Positions 35,021 through 43,074 of a stretch of DNA of 64,000 nt are shown here, piece after piece. Within the stretch, counting starts at the first letter, position 1. Every line of letters begins with the position of its first letter. The position numbers and the translations under genes are program-made. Source of the stretch: Flavimarina sp. Hel_I_48 (GTDB lineage Bacteria; Bacteroidota; Bacteroidia; Flavobacteriales; Flavobacteriaceae). The stretch covers positions 3,608,894-3,672,893 of the forward strand of contig NZ_JPOL01000002.1 of assembly GCF_000733945.1 (NCBI RefSeq). Reading direction: 5' to 3'. The notes under the pieces were generated by a model, which was not told the origin of the DNA, searched no databases, and saw only the letters and a program-made list of their open reading frames with translations.

Positions 35021-36031
35021 ATGTTATTAAGTATTGTGGTTCCAGTATATAATGGAGAAAAATATCTTGGCCGTTGTGTAGATAGTCTGCTTGATCAAAA
35101 CATTGATGCAAAGGATTTTGAAATAATACTTATCAATGATGGCTCTAAAGACAATTCCTTACAAATAGCCAGGGAATATGAAAAGAAACATGATCAAATA
35201 AGAGTAATTGATCAAACGAATATTGGCCTTGGGGCGACCCGCAACGTAGGGATTAAACAAGCTGCGGGTATATATCTTTATTTTATAGATGTTGACGATT
35301 ATCTGGCTGCTGGCATGCTCAAAACAGTCTTGGATCAGGCAATTAAGAATAAGCTTGAAATTATAACTTTTAAGACCTTAATGGTTACCGCAGATTCCTA
35401 TCACCCTAAATCTCAAAATTCAGGAAATCGATCCCCAGAGCTTACAGTGACAGATGGTATGACATATATAGGTGATTTAAGCTATAAAAATGAAGCCTGG
35501 TGGTATATGGTGAAACGTGATTTTATTCTTGATACAGGACTTTCTTTTGTAGAGGGTAAATGGATGGAGGATGCTGTGTATACTACAAGTCTCTTTATGG
35601 AGGCAAAACGTATGGCGCATATCCCCTTTGATGTGCACAGATATGTGAAAGCCCCCAATTCTATTTTAACTAACAAAGAGCCTTCTCACTATATAAAGGT
35701 GATTTACGATACGGAGTACGTGATTAAGGAATTTGGTCGGCTAATTGAGCAAGCCAAAAAACATCCTAAACAACAAAAATGCATCAATAGACTGCAGACA
35801 CGTCAGGATTCATTTGTCTTCTTTGTAATTATTCGCGTTTTAAAGTCGCAACTTACTTTTAAAGAGCTTTGGGAAATGTTGATGCGAATAAAACAAGTTG
35901 GGGGATACCCAATAAAACATTTTATAGGAGAAGAATACAATAAACCTGTCTATAAAGTTCTTACCCCGCTTTTCAATAATAAAATCACGCTTAAAGCGCT
36001 TTTCCATTCCTTCCGACTTGCAAAGCGTTGA
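35021..36031 (+). CDS. Glycosyltransferase family 2, trio member 3
   Basis: A 336-residue GT-A enzyme: SIVVPVYNGEKYLGRCVDS, LINDGSKDNS, GLGATRNVGI and FIDVDDYLA. It carries the family C-terminus: NEAWWYMVKRDFI, GYPIKHFIGEEYN and FNNKITLKALF. Of the three, this C-terminus is the closest to the truncated GT2 at 63431-64000 (YPIKNFIGPEYN). It has its own upstream gap and candidate promoter. It is the last gene of the polysaccharide locus; the next gene is a convergent metal transporter. Confidence 0.88.
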   Translation: MLLSIVVPVYNGEKYLGRCVDSLLDQNIDAKDFEIILINDGSKDNSLQIAREYEKKHDQIRVIDQTNIGLGATRNVGIKQAAGIYLYFIDVDDYLAAGMLKTVLDQAIKNKLEIITFKTLMVTADSYHPKSQNSGNRSPELTVTDGMTYIGDLSYKNEAWWYMVKRDFILDTGLSFVEGKWMEDAVYTTSLFMEAKRMAHIPFDVHRYVKAPNSILTNKEPSHYIKVIYDTEYVIKEFGRLIEQAKKHPKQQKCINRLQTRQDSFVFFVIIRVLKSQLTFKELWEMLMRIKQVGGYPIKHFIGEEYNKPVYKVLTPLFNNKITLKALFHSFRLAKR

Positions 36032-36136
36032 TTTTTTAAACAAAGTTATTTGGAAAATTCAATAGAAAATTCTTCTTTTCTGAATATAGTGATTTAAAAT
36101 TTATATAGGTACTTTTTCTATAAGTTATCAGTAGTT

Positions 36137-36811
36137 TTACAACAAATAAGCAAGGCCTATTCCTACCAGTATGGCGGCAAACTTTGAAGTGTTAAATTGA
36201 TGGTTTTTAGAGCTTTCAAAAAGAATAGTAGTTGAAATATGTAGTAGTACACCCACAACCATGGCACTTATCCTAATTTTCCACAACGTGCTCCATATTG
36301 ATAATGTTGCCAGATAACTTCCCAATGGTGTCATTAATGCAAAAACAATCAGAAAAAATGCGATCTGCGTCTTGCTTATATTTGAAAGCAATAAAAAGGA
36401 ACTGATTATTACCGCAATAGGTATTTTGTGTATGACAATACCGTAAAGTAAATCTGTATTGTCTGTAAGCGGAAATCCTTCCAATAGACTGTGAAGGCTA
36501 AGGCTTAATAAAAGCAGCCAGGGTATCGTGGTTCTGCTGGCATCTGCATGCATATGGCCGTGTTCTGCCCCATGGGAAAGAAATTCAAGCAATAATTGCA
36601 ATACAAGGCCCAGCATTATAAAAATCCCCACATCTTCTATACCAGAGCTATACAGTTCTGGTAAAAATTCAAAAATCGTAATGGATAGTAAAAATGCACC
36701 ACTAAAGGATAATAGTAATTTTACTCCCTTAGAAACACTGGGTTTGAAAATTAAAGTAATGGCAAAGCCAGCAACAACTGCAATAATGGGCAGGATAAAG
36801 GTCAAATTCAA
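36137..36811 (-). CDS. ZIP family metal transporter
   Basis: A 224-residue membrane protein with eight probable helices. The cytoplasmic loop after the third helix holds a histidine-rich HGAEHGHMHADAS, typical of ZIP proteins. The metal-site helices read LHSLLEGFPL (helix 4) and IHKIPIAVI (helix 5); the second has Lys where many ZIPs have Glu or Asn, so the binuclear site is altered. It would import zinc or other divalent cations. Convergent with the last GT2 gene and divergent from the RNA methyltransferase gene. Confidence 0.85.
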   Translation of the reverse strand: MNLTFILPIIAVVAGFAITLIFKPSVSKGVKLLLSFSGAFLLSITIFEFLPELYSSGIEDVGIFIMLGLVLQLLLEFLSHGAEHGHMHADASRTTIPWLLLLSLSLHSLLEGFPLTDNTDLLYGIVIHKIPIAVIISSFLLLSNISKTQIAFFLIVFALMTPLGSYLATLSIWSTLWKIRISAMVVGVLLHISTTILFESSKNHQFNTSKFAAILVGIGLAYLL

Positions 36812-36949
36812 TTTGAAATTTTCTTTTTTACGCTTGATTGATTTAAAATATCAACCTTAGCAGCATTGTTTAAACGGTGAATGAAGTAAGTTATTTCAAG
36901 TCTGCAACATTACAATTGCTGCAAGCCCTGTAAGCATACAAAATTAACC

Positions 36950-36957
36950 TATTTTTG
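36950..36957 (+). promoter_or_regulatory. Candidate -7 promoter element for RNA methyltransferase
   Basis: TATTTTTG fits TAnnTTTG exactly and lies only 17 bases upstream of the ATG at 36975, implying a short leader, which is common in Flavobacteria. The -33 element is not clear. Confidence 0.45.
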
Positions 36958-36974
36958 CAACCTAAATTTTTATA

Positions 36975-38126
36975 ATGGAAGCAAACTTTAACATGCTGGC
37001 CAAAACGCTTTTCGGTTTTGAAGATCTTTTGGCGGGAGAGCTACGCCAGTTAGGCGCAAGTAATATTGAAACAGGCGTGCGCAGCGTTAGTTTTAGTGGA
37101 GACAAAGGGTTTATGTACAAAGCAAACCTTTGTTGCCGCACCGCTATAAAAATTTTAAAACCTATTGCCAACTTTACGGTCCGTAATGAAGAGGATCTTT
37201 ATAAAGCGGTAAAAAGTATTGACTGGAGCGAGTATATGGCCCTTGATGATACCTTTGCAATAAACGGTACTGTTAACGGCCCTCATTTTACCCATAGCCA
37301 ATACGTTGCGCTCAAGGCGAAAGATGCGCTGGTAGATCAATTTAGGGAGCGTTCTGGAGCGCGGCCTAATGTAGATCTCAAATTTCCTGATCTCAGTATT
37401 GATATCCATATCAATTACAATAGCTGTACGATTTCACTTGATAGTTCTGGTGTTTCCCTGCATCAGAGAGGTTACCGTCTTGCAACTAATATTGCCCCTA
37501 TCAACGAAGTTCTGGCAGCGGGATTACTTATGATGAGTGGCTGGAAAGGGCAAACGGATTTTCTGGACCCCATGTGTGGTAGCGGTACCATGCTTATAGA
37601 AGCAGCAATGATCGCATGTAATGTTCCGCCTAATTTAAACCGAAAGCAATTTGGTTTTGAAAACTGGAACGATTGGGATCCAGACCTATTTGATACTATT
37701 GAAGAAGCCGCACTTCAAAAAATCCGTGAATTTCATTTTACCATAAAAGGATATGATAAAGCTCCTTCTGCAATAGAAAAAGCCCGCGAAAACATAAAAA
37801 ATGCAGAGCTTGAAGAATTTATTACCGTAGAACACGAAGATTTTTTCAAGACTGAAAAAACTACGGAGCGTAGGCTTCAAATGGTCTTTAACCCTCCTTA
37901 TGGAGAAAGACTTGCCATTGAGATGGAATCCTTTTATAAAGAGATAGGGGATACCTTGAAGCAGAATTATCCCGGTACACAGGCTTGGTTCATTACCTCT
38001 AACCTTGAAGCTTTAAAGCATGTAGGTTTACGAACCTCTAAAAAAATCAAAGTTTATAATGGCAAACTGGAATCTCGTTTGGTTAAATACGATATTTATG
38101 AAGGGACTAAAAAAGATAGGGAGTAG
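36975..38126 (+). CDS. THUMP-domain SAM-dependent rRNA methyltransferase (RlmL N-terminal-like)
   Basis: A 383-residue protein matching the m2G-forming half of RlmL/YcbY. Residues 5-160 include a THUMP RNA-binding domain (GFEDLLAGELRQLGA near the start). The Rossmann-fold catalytic domain has DPMCGSGT (198-205) for SAM binding and the amino-methylating motif NPPYGERL (306-313). It likely methylates guanine N2 in 23S rRNA. Unlike the enterobacterial protein it lacks the C-terminal RlmK half, as usual in Bacteroidota. Confidence 0.9.
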   Translation: MEANFNMLAKTLFGFEDLLAGELRQLGASNIETGVRSVSFSGDKGFMYKANLCCRTAIKILKPIANFTVRNEEDLYKAVKSIDWSEYMALDDTFAINGTVNGPHFTHSQYVALKAKDALVDQFRERSGARPNVDLKFPDLSIDIHINYNSCTISLDSSGVSLHQRGYRLATNIAPINEVLAAGLLMMSGWKGQTDFLDPMCGSGTMLIEAAMIACNVPPNLNRKQFGFENWNDWDPDLFDTIEEAALQKIREFHFTIKGYDKAPSAIEKARENIKNAELEEFITVEHEDFFKTEKTTERRLQMVFNPPYGERLAIEMESFYKEIGDTLKQNYPGTQAWFITSNLEALKHVGLRTSKKIKVYNGKLESRLVKYDIYEGTKKDRE

Positions 38127-38237
38127 AAGAACTACAGATCATATCTACAGCTAGTATTTAGACAGAAGTATCTATCTGCTTTTTGTTCCAATTAATTATT
38201 GCTAATTGTTTTAGTGCGATAATCAACAAATTACCAC

Positions 38238-38245
38238 TATATTTG
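38238..38245 (+). promoter_or_regulatory. Candidate -7 promoter element for typA
   Basis: TATATTTG fits TAnnTTTG exactly, 23 bases upstream of the ATG at 38269. A GTG at the expected -33 spacing (21 bases) is a weak partner for TTG. The same geometry (box, GC, short leader) is seen upstream of the methyltransferase gene. Confidence 0.5.
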
Positions 38246-38268
38246 CGCCCTCAAAAAAGGCCATCCTT

Positions 38269-40062
38269 ATGAATATCAAAAATGTAGCGATTATTGCCCA
38301 CGTTGACCACGGTAAAACCACACTGGTGGACAAAATAATGTACCATTGTCAACTTTTTCGTGAAAACGAAAATACCGGTGATCTTATCCTCGATAACAAT
38401 GATCTGGAACGCGAACGTGGTATTACCATCACCTCAAAAAACGTTTCGGTAATCTATAAAGACACAAAAATTAATATTATTGATACCCCTGGTCACGCCG
38501 ACTTTGGCGGGGAAGTTGAAAGGGTATTGAACATGGCAGACGGTGTTTTGCTGCTAGTGGATGCCTTTGAAGGACCCATGCCGCAGACACGTTTTGTACT
38601 ACAAAAAGCGATTGACCTTGGTTTAAAACCTTGCGTTGTCGTAAATAAAGTTGATAAGGAAAATTGTACTCCGGAAGAAGTTCATGAGAAGGTTTTTGAC
38701 CTTATGTTTGAATTGGGTGCTGAAGAGTGGCAGCTTGATTTTCCAACCGTTTATGGTTCGGCCAAAAACAACTGGATGAGTGAGGACTGGGAAAAACCAA
38801 CCGACAATATCGAGCCTCTTCTTGATATGGTTATTGAGCATATACCGGCACCTACTATTAAGGAAGGTACAACGCAAATGCTCATTACTTCTTTAGACTT
38901 TTCTTCGTTTACCGGTCGTATTGCCATAGGTCGTTTACAGCGAGGCGCTTTAAAAGAGGGGATGAATATATCACTCGTTAAGCGTGATGGTACCATTAAG
39001 AAATCAAGAATTAAAGAGTTACACACTTTTGAAGGTCTGGGCCGTTTAAAAGTTGAAGAGGTACAGGCAGGAGATATTTGTGCACTTGTGGGCCTTGAAG
39101 GTTTTGAGATAGGCGATACCGTTGCCGATGCTGAAAATCCCGAAGCCTTGCAAACTATTGCTATTGACGAGCCTACTATGAGTATGCTTTTCACCATCAA
39201 TGATTCACCGTTCTTTGGTAAAGATGGTAAATTCGTGACATCACGTCATATCAAAGACCGTCTGGCAAAAGAACTTGAAAAAAACCTTGCACTTCGTGTT
39301 GAAGAAACCAATAGTGCAGATAAATTTATGGTTTTTGGACGTGGGGTATTGCACCTTTCTGTCTTGATCGAAACCATGCGTAGGGAAGGTTATGAACTTC
39401 AGATAGGTCAGCCACAGGTAATTATCAAAGAAATTGACGGTGTTAAATGTGAGCCTATTGAAGAGTTGACTATAGATTTACCGGAGAATGTTTCTGGTAA
39501 AGCGGTTGAGTTCGTTTCTATCCGTAAGGGTGAAATGATCAGTATGGAAGCTAAAGGTGATCGTATGGTCTGCCAGTTTTTAATCCCTTCCCGTGGTATT
39601 ATCGGTTTGCGTAATCAATTGCTTACCGCAACTGCCGGTGAAGCGATCATGGCGCACCGTTATAAAGAATACCAACCATTAAAAGGTGATATTCCTGGAC
39701 GTAACAACGGTTCATTGGTTTCTATGGAAAAAGGTCAGGCGATTCCTTATTCAATTGATAAACTGCAGGACCGTGGTAAATTTTTCGTTGATCCAGGTGA
39801 AGATATCTACGAAGGTCAGGTGATAGGTGAAAACAGCCGTCAGGATGATATGGCCGTAAATATTACCAAAACCAAAAAACTTTCTAACGTACGTTCTTCG
39901 GGAGCTGATGACAAAGCGAAGATCGTTCCTGCAATTAAATTTTCTTTAGAAGAAGCTTTGGAATATATTCAAAAAGATGAATATGTTGAAGTAACACCTA
40001 ATCACTTAAGGTTACGTAAAATTTACTTAACGGAAAACGATAGAAAACGTAATAAAATCTAG
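38269..40062 (+). CDS. typA: Ribosome-associated GTPase TypA/BipA
   Basis: A 597-residue translational GTPase. G1 is AHVDHGKT (residues 10-17), ERGITIT is the switch I motif, [16 protein letters not shown] is G3 and NKVDKENC is G4. Beta-barrel, EF-G-like domain and the BipA-specific C-terminal domain follow ([38 protein letters not shown]). It binds the ribosome and helps large subunit assembly and growth under stress. Length and motifs are standard. It has its own candidate promoter and a strong terminator. Confidence 0.97.
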   Translation: MNIKNVAIIAHVDHGKTTLVDKIMYHCQLFRENENTGDLILDNNDLERERGITITSKNVSVIYKDTKINIIDTPGHADFGGEVERVLNMADGVLLLVDAFEGPMPQTRFVLQKAIDLGLKPCVVVNKVDKENCTPEEVHEKVFDLMFELGAEEWQLDFPTVYGSAKNNWMSEDWEKPTDNIEPLLDMVIEHIPAPTIKEGTTQMLITSLDFSSFTGRIAIGRLQRGALKEGMNISLVKRDGTIKKSRIKELHTFEGLGRLKVEEVQAGDICALVGLEGFEIGDTVADAENPEALQTIAIDEPTMSMLFTINDSPFFGKDGKFVTSRHIKDRLAKELEKNLALRVEETNSADKFMVFGRGVLHLSVLIETMRREGYELQIGQPQVIIKEIDGVKCEPIEELTIDLPENVSGKAVEFVSIRKGEMISMEAKGDRMVCQFLIPSRGIIGLRNQLLTATAGEAIMAHRYKEYQPLKGDIPGRNNGSLVSMEKGQAIPYSIDKLQDRGKFFVDPGEDIYEGQVIGENSRQDDMAVNITKTKKLSNVRSSGADDKAKIVPAIKFSLEEALEYIQKDEYVEVTPNHLRLRKIYLTENDRKRNKI

Positions 40063-40097
40063 TATTATTATTTAATAATCAGTCATTTATATATAGA

Positions 40098-40125
40098 AAA
40101 AGCACCCCTTAGGGTGCTTTTTTTT
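40098..40125 (+). terminator. Intrinsic terminator after typA
   Basis: A 10-base stem AAAAGCACCC / GGGTGCTTTT (40098-40107 and 40112-40121) with loop CTTA and a T run to 40125, 36 bases after the typA stop. Confidence 0.9.
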
Positions 40126-40307
40126 GTTATAGGCTGCCCATTTTGATTTGTCAATATTCTGACCTTAAAGGCGATTTATAGCCTGTTTTCACTACTTTTT
40201 CGATCAAGTTCTGGGCTATAATAATTAGATGGAACTTGTTCAAAAATATTTTACATAAATTGATGCAACTTTTTAAGGATTTGAACATCTATTAATAAAT
40301 ACATTAT

Positions 40308-40667
40308 ATGAAAAAAACATATACAAGTATACGTATTGCTTTATTTGCAATAGTTGTCTTTAGTTGTTCTGATGACGACGACAGTTCTTATCCCGTATAC
40401 GATCGCGAGGTTACCGTAGCGCAAAATGACAGTATTCTTGTAGATCTTGGAGCCTATCCCATTGAAGGTGGAAGAGAAATTAGTGAGGAAGCACGCCATG
40501 CAAAAACAAGTGAACTCCGCGCAGGAAACTATTTCTATAAACCCGAAATAGACTTTATGTGTGAAGATCAAGTGGAAATCACAAGTTATGGTTCTACAGG
40601 GGGGAATGATATTTTTCCAACGGGCGTAGTGCGAATAACGTTACTTGTGAGTGTAGCAACCGATTAA
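40308..40667 (+). CDS. Small lipoprotein of unknown function
   Basis: The predicted 119-residue product starts with a lipoprotein signal: a hydrophobic stretch, then VVFSCSDDDDSS with acylated Cys20 and a run of acids that in this phylum favours surface export. The mature part (about 100 residues) is acidic, has a single further cysteine (FMCEDQ), and no motif I recognise. It stands alone between two terminators, with 245 bases of leader region and no clear promoter box. Family unknown. Confidence 0.65.
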   Translation: MKKTYTSIRIALFAIVVFSCSDDDDSSYPVYDREVTVAQNDSILVDLGAYPIEGGREISEEARHAKTSELRAGNYFYKPEIDFMCEDQVEITSYGSTGGNDIFPTGVVRITLLVSVATD

Positions 40668-40688
40668 TAAATTAAAGTAGAGAACATA

Positions 40689-40725
40689 AAAAAAGCCCTT
40701 TTGCAATATGCAAAAGGGCTTTTTT
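40689..40725. terminator. Bidirectional intrinsic terminator
   Basis: A perfect 17-base inverted repeat (40689-40705 and 40709-40725) with loop ATA, GC core GCCC/GGGC, an A run on the left and a T run on the right. It lies between convergent genes, the small lipoprotein and OsmC, and should stop both. Confidence 0.92.
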
Positions 40726-40744
40726 GAAGTATATATTCTAAATA

Positions 40745-41164
40745 CTAGGACTTAAAAGTTACTTTTAAGCTTATGTCTGCATTGAAAAGTTTTGATACAG
40801 GACATACTTTCTTAGCCTTTTCAGCATATTCTGTAAATTTTGCTTCATCTATACCAGATACTTTACCGGTAACGTCCAGTTCGATTTTAGTGATTTCACC
40901 ATCCTCAAAGGTTACATGCGCTTTAGTATCTAAGCTATCAGCCTTGATATCATCTTCGGTCATTAGACCGCTCAATTGCATTGTATAGCAGCCCGCGTGT
41001 GCAGCACCTAACAATTCTTCTGGGTTTGTACCTGCGTCATCTTTAAAACGGGTTTTGTATTCATAACGGGCATCATTTAGCGCTCCACTTTCTGTAGATA
41101 AGCTGCCTGTTCCATCTTTTATCTTTCCTTCCCAGTGTGCTGATGCATTTCTTGTAAACTTCAT
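40745..41164 (-). CDS. OsmC family peroxiredoxin
   Basis: A 139-residue OsmC/Ohr-type thiol peroxidase. The two redox cysteines are Cys59 in GAAHAGCYTM and Cys121 in KKVCPVSKLF, and GTNPEELLGAAHAGC is the family hallmark. It detoxifies organic hydroperoxides in the cytoplasm. Length is normal. The sequence fits OsmC somewhat better than Ohr, but the two are close. Confidence 0.9.
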   Translation of the reverse strand: MKFTRNASAHWEGKIKDGTGSLSTESGALNDARYEYKTRFKDDAGTNPEELLGAAHAGCYTMQLSGLMTEDDIKADSLDTKAHVTFEDGEITKIELDVTGKVSGIDEAKFTEYAEKAKKVCPVSKLFNADISLKVTFKS

Positions 41165-41296
41165 ACTATATTGTTTAAATTATTATCTATTTATTGATAA
41201 CAAATTAGAGAAAACAAACTTCAATTTTATAAAATTGAAGTTAATTGAGATAGTATTAATATTTAACCTCACACGCATCACTGCAACAATCCAGAG

Positions 41297-42922
41297 TTAA
41301 TGTACTTTCTTCCCACCTATAAATGTTTCCGAAACTTTTAATTGTGGCAATTGTTCTTCTGATGCGTTCATGAGATCCGTATCCATTACAATAAAGTCGG
41401 CAAATTTTCCTGGTTCAATACTTCCCTTTTCTTTTTCCTCGAAATTGGCATGGGCCGCCCAGATTGTCATTCCGCGTAATGCTTCTTCGCGGCTCAATTT
41501 GTCTTCTGGCTGAAAACCTCCTTCGGGAAACGCCTCAAGATCTTTACGTGCTACGGCGGCATAAAAAGTATAAAAGGGATTGACCTGTTCCACAGGAAAA
41601 TCTGTTCCCAGAGCCACCGTTCCAGATTCATCCAGTAATTTCTTATACGCGTATGCACCTTCCATACGGCGTGCGCCCAGCCGATCTTCTGCCCAGTACA
41701 TATCGCTCGTTGCATGTGTGGGCTGCACACTTGGGATAATATTGTCATCAAAATAGTCAAAATCTTCATTTGATATCACCTGTGCATGCTCCACACGCCA
41801 GCGAGCGTCTGTTTTATCCGCAAGTGCCTCGGCATATGCTTTGAGGACTACCGTATTGGCACTGTCGCCTATGGCGTGTGTGTTCATCTGAAAATCAGTC
41901 TCTGCTATTTTCTGGGCGAGATCGTAAATGCTATCTACTGGAGTGACCATGGCACCTAGATGATTTTCCCTATCGGAATAAGGTTCGCGCAGGGCAGCAC
42001 CACGTGATCCCAAAGCGCCATCGCCATAAACTTTTACGGAGCGAACATTAAGTTTTTCCGTTTTATAAATGCCATTTTTAAGGTAAAAGTCGCGATCTTC
42101 TGGTGTATTGCTCACCATAGCATAAATACGCATTTTTAGTGCATCTGTTTTTTGCAGACTATCCATAAGTTCTATGGTTTCCCGGGAGATTCCCGCATCG
42201 TCCACGGTCGTGAGCCCATAATTAAAACAATACTCCTGAGCATCCAGTAAGGCCTGGATTTGCTTTTCCCGACTCATTTTTGGCATTATCGCATCAATCA
42301 GTCCCATGGGGCTGTCAATGAGAACACCTGATATCTTATTGTCAATTTTGACGATTTCACCCCCATTTACGCTGGTTTTTGAGTCGATTTTTGCCATATT
42401 CAGCGCTTTTTGATTGACTAAATACGCGTGACCGTCTATGCGTTGCAGCACCACGGGAATATCTGGGAATATGGAATCCAGTTTTTCCTTCGTCGGAAAG
42501 TTTTTTTCTATCCAGTCGTTCTGGTCCCATCCGCGGCCGTAAATAAAATCGGCTGGTTTTTCTTTTTGAAACGCAACAACTCGGTCAATGACGTCATCAT
42601 AACTTTGAGTTCCTACCAGGTCAACGGACTGTAAACTGGTTCCAAAGCGATAAAAATGACAGTGGGCATCTATAAGGCCCGGATAAATCATTTGGCCTTT
42701 ACCATCTATGTTTTCCCCGGCAGTATAGGTTTCATTAATTTCCTTAGAAGTTCCCACGGCAATAAACTTCCCGTCCTTGACGGCAAAAGCTTCCGCTTTT
42801 GAGAATTTGGAATTCACGGTGTATACCGTGGCATTGGTGAGAATTAAATCAGCTTCTTGTTTTTCTTTTTGGTTACAGGAAATAATCAAAAGGCTAAATA
42901 GCGCTAGGTAGAGGTATTTCAT
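41297..42922 (-). CDS. Amidohydrolase family lipoprotein (YtcJ-like)
   Basis: A metal-dependent hydrolase of about 541 residues. I start it at the ATG at 42922 rather than the longer frame to 42976, because only there does a proper lipoprotein signal begin: MKYLYLALFSLLIISCNQ with acylated Cys16. The amidohydrolase fold is shown by LIDAHCHFYRFG (metal-binding H-x-H), VDDAGIS, NTHAIGDSAN, RVEHAQ and ALGTDFPVE, and the end by KFADFIVMD. YtcJ-like proteins act on amide or N-formyl substrates that are rarely identified. It should sit on the periplasmic side of a membrane. A palindromic repeat follows upstream of its start. Confidence 0.88.
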   Translation of the reverse strand: MKYLYLALFSLLIISCNQKEKQEADLILTNATVYTVNSKFSKAEAFAVKDGKFIAVGTSKEINETYTAGENIDGKGQMIYPGLIDAHCHFYRFGTSLQSVDLVGTQSYDDVIDRVVAFQKEKPADFIYGRGWDQNDWIEKNFPTKEKLDSIFPDIPVVLQRIDGHAYLVNQKALNMAKIDSKTSVNGGEIVKIDNKISGVLIDSPMGLIDAIMPKMSREKQIQALLDAQEYCFNYGLTTVDDAGISRETIELMDSLQKTDALKMRIYAMVSNTPEDRDFYLKNGIYKTEKLNVRSVKVYGDGALGSRGAALREPYSDRENHLGAMVTPVDSIYDLAQKIAETDFQMNTHAIGDSANTVVLKAYAEALADKTDARWRVEHAQVISNEDFDYFDDNIIPSVQPTHATSDMYWAEDRLGARRMEGAYAYKKLLDESGTVALGTDFPVEQVNPFYTFYAAVARKDLEAFPEGGFQPEDKLSREEALRGMTIWAAHANFEEKEKGSIEPGKFADFIVMDTDLMNASEEQLPQLKVSETFIGGKKVH

Positions 42923-42959
42923 AAGTTGAATTGTTTTTGTGAAAGTACGAAAAAGTTCC

Positions 42960-43073
42960 CCACCCAACCTCCCCAAAGGGGAGGAGCTACTATTATGAGA
43001 TTTCTTCAGTTGGAATCTCCCCTCCTTAGGACTCGCATCCTACGAGCGCAGGGAGAGGAATGCGCAAGGGAGG
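42960..43073. repeat. Palindromic intergenic repeat (copy 1)
   Basis: The gap between two minus-strand genes contains CCTCCCC-AAA-GGGGAGG (42968-42984), and then CTCCCCTCCTTAGG with a degenerate GGGAGAGG and AAGGGAGG ending at the next stop codon. The pattern of C-rich and G-rich arms resembles the second element at 52231-52376 and the REP-like units scattered between flavobacterial genes. It would form hairpins in RNA or DNA. Confidence 0.55.
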
Positions 43074-43074
43074 A

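Noticed and set aside
38751-39200. 149-codon minus-strand frame inside typA
   Set aside because: Antisense to conserved TypA domains; serine-rich shadow without motif.
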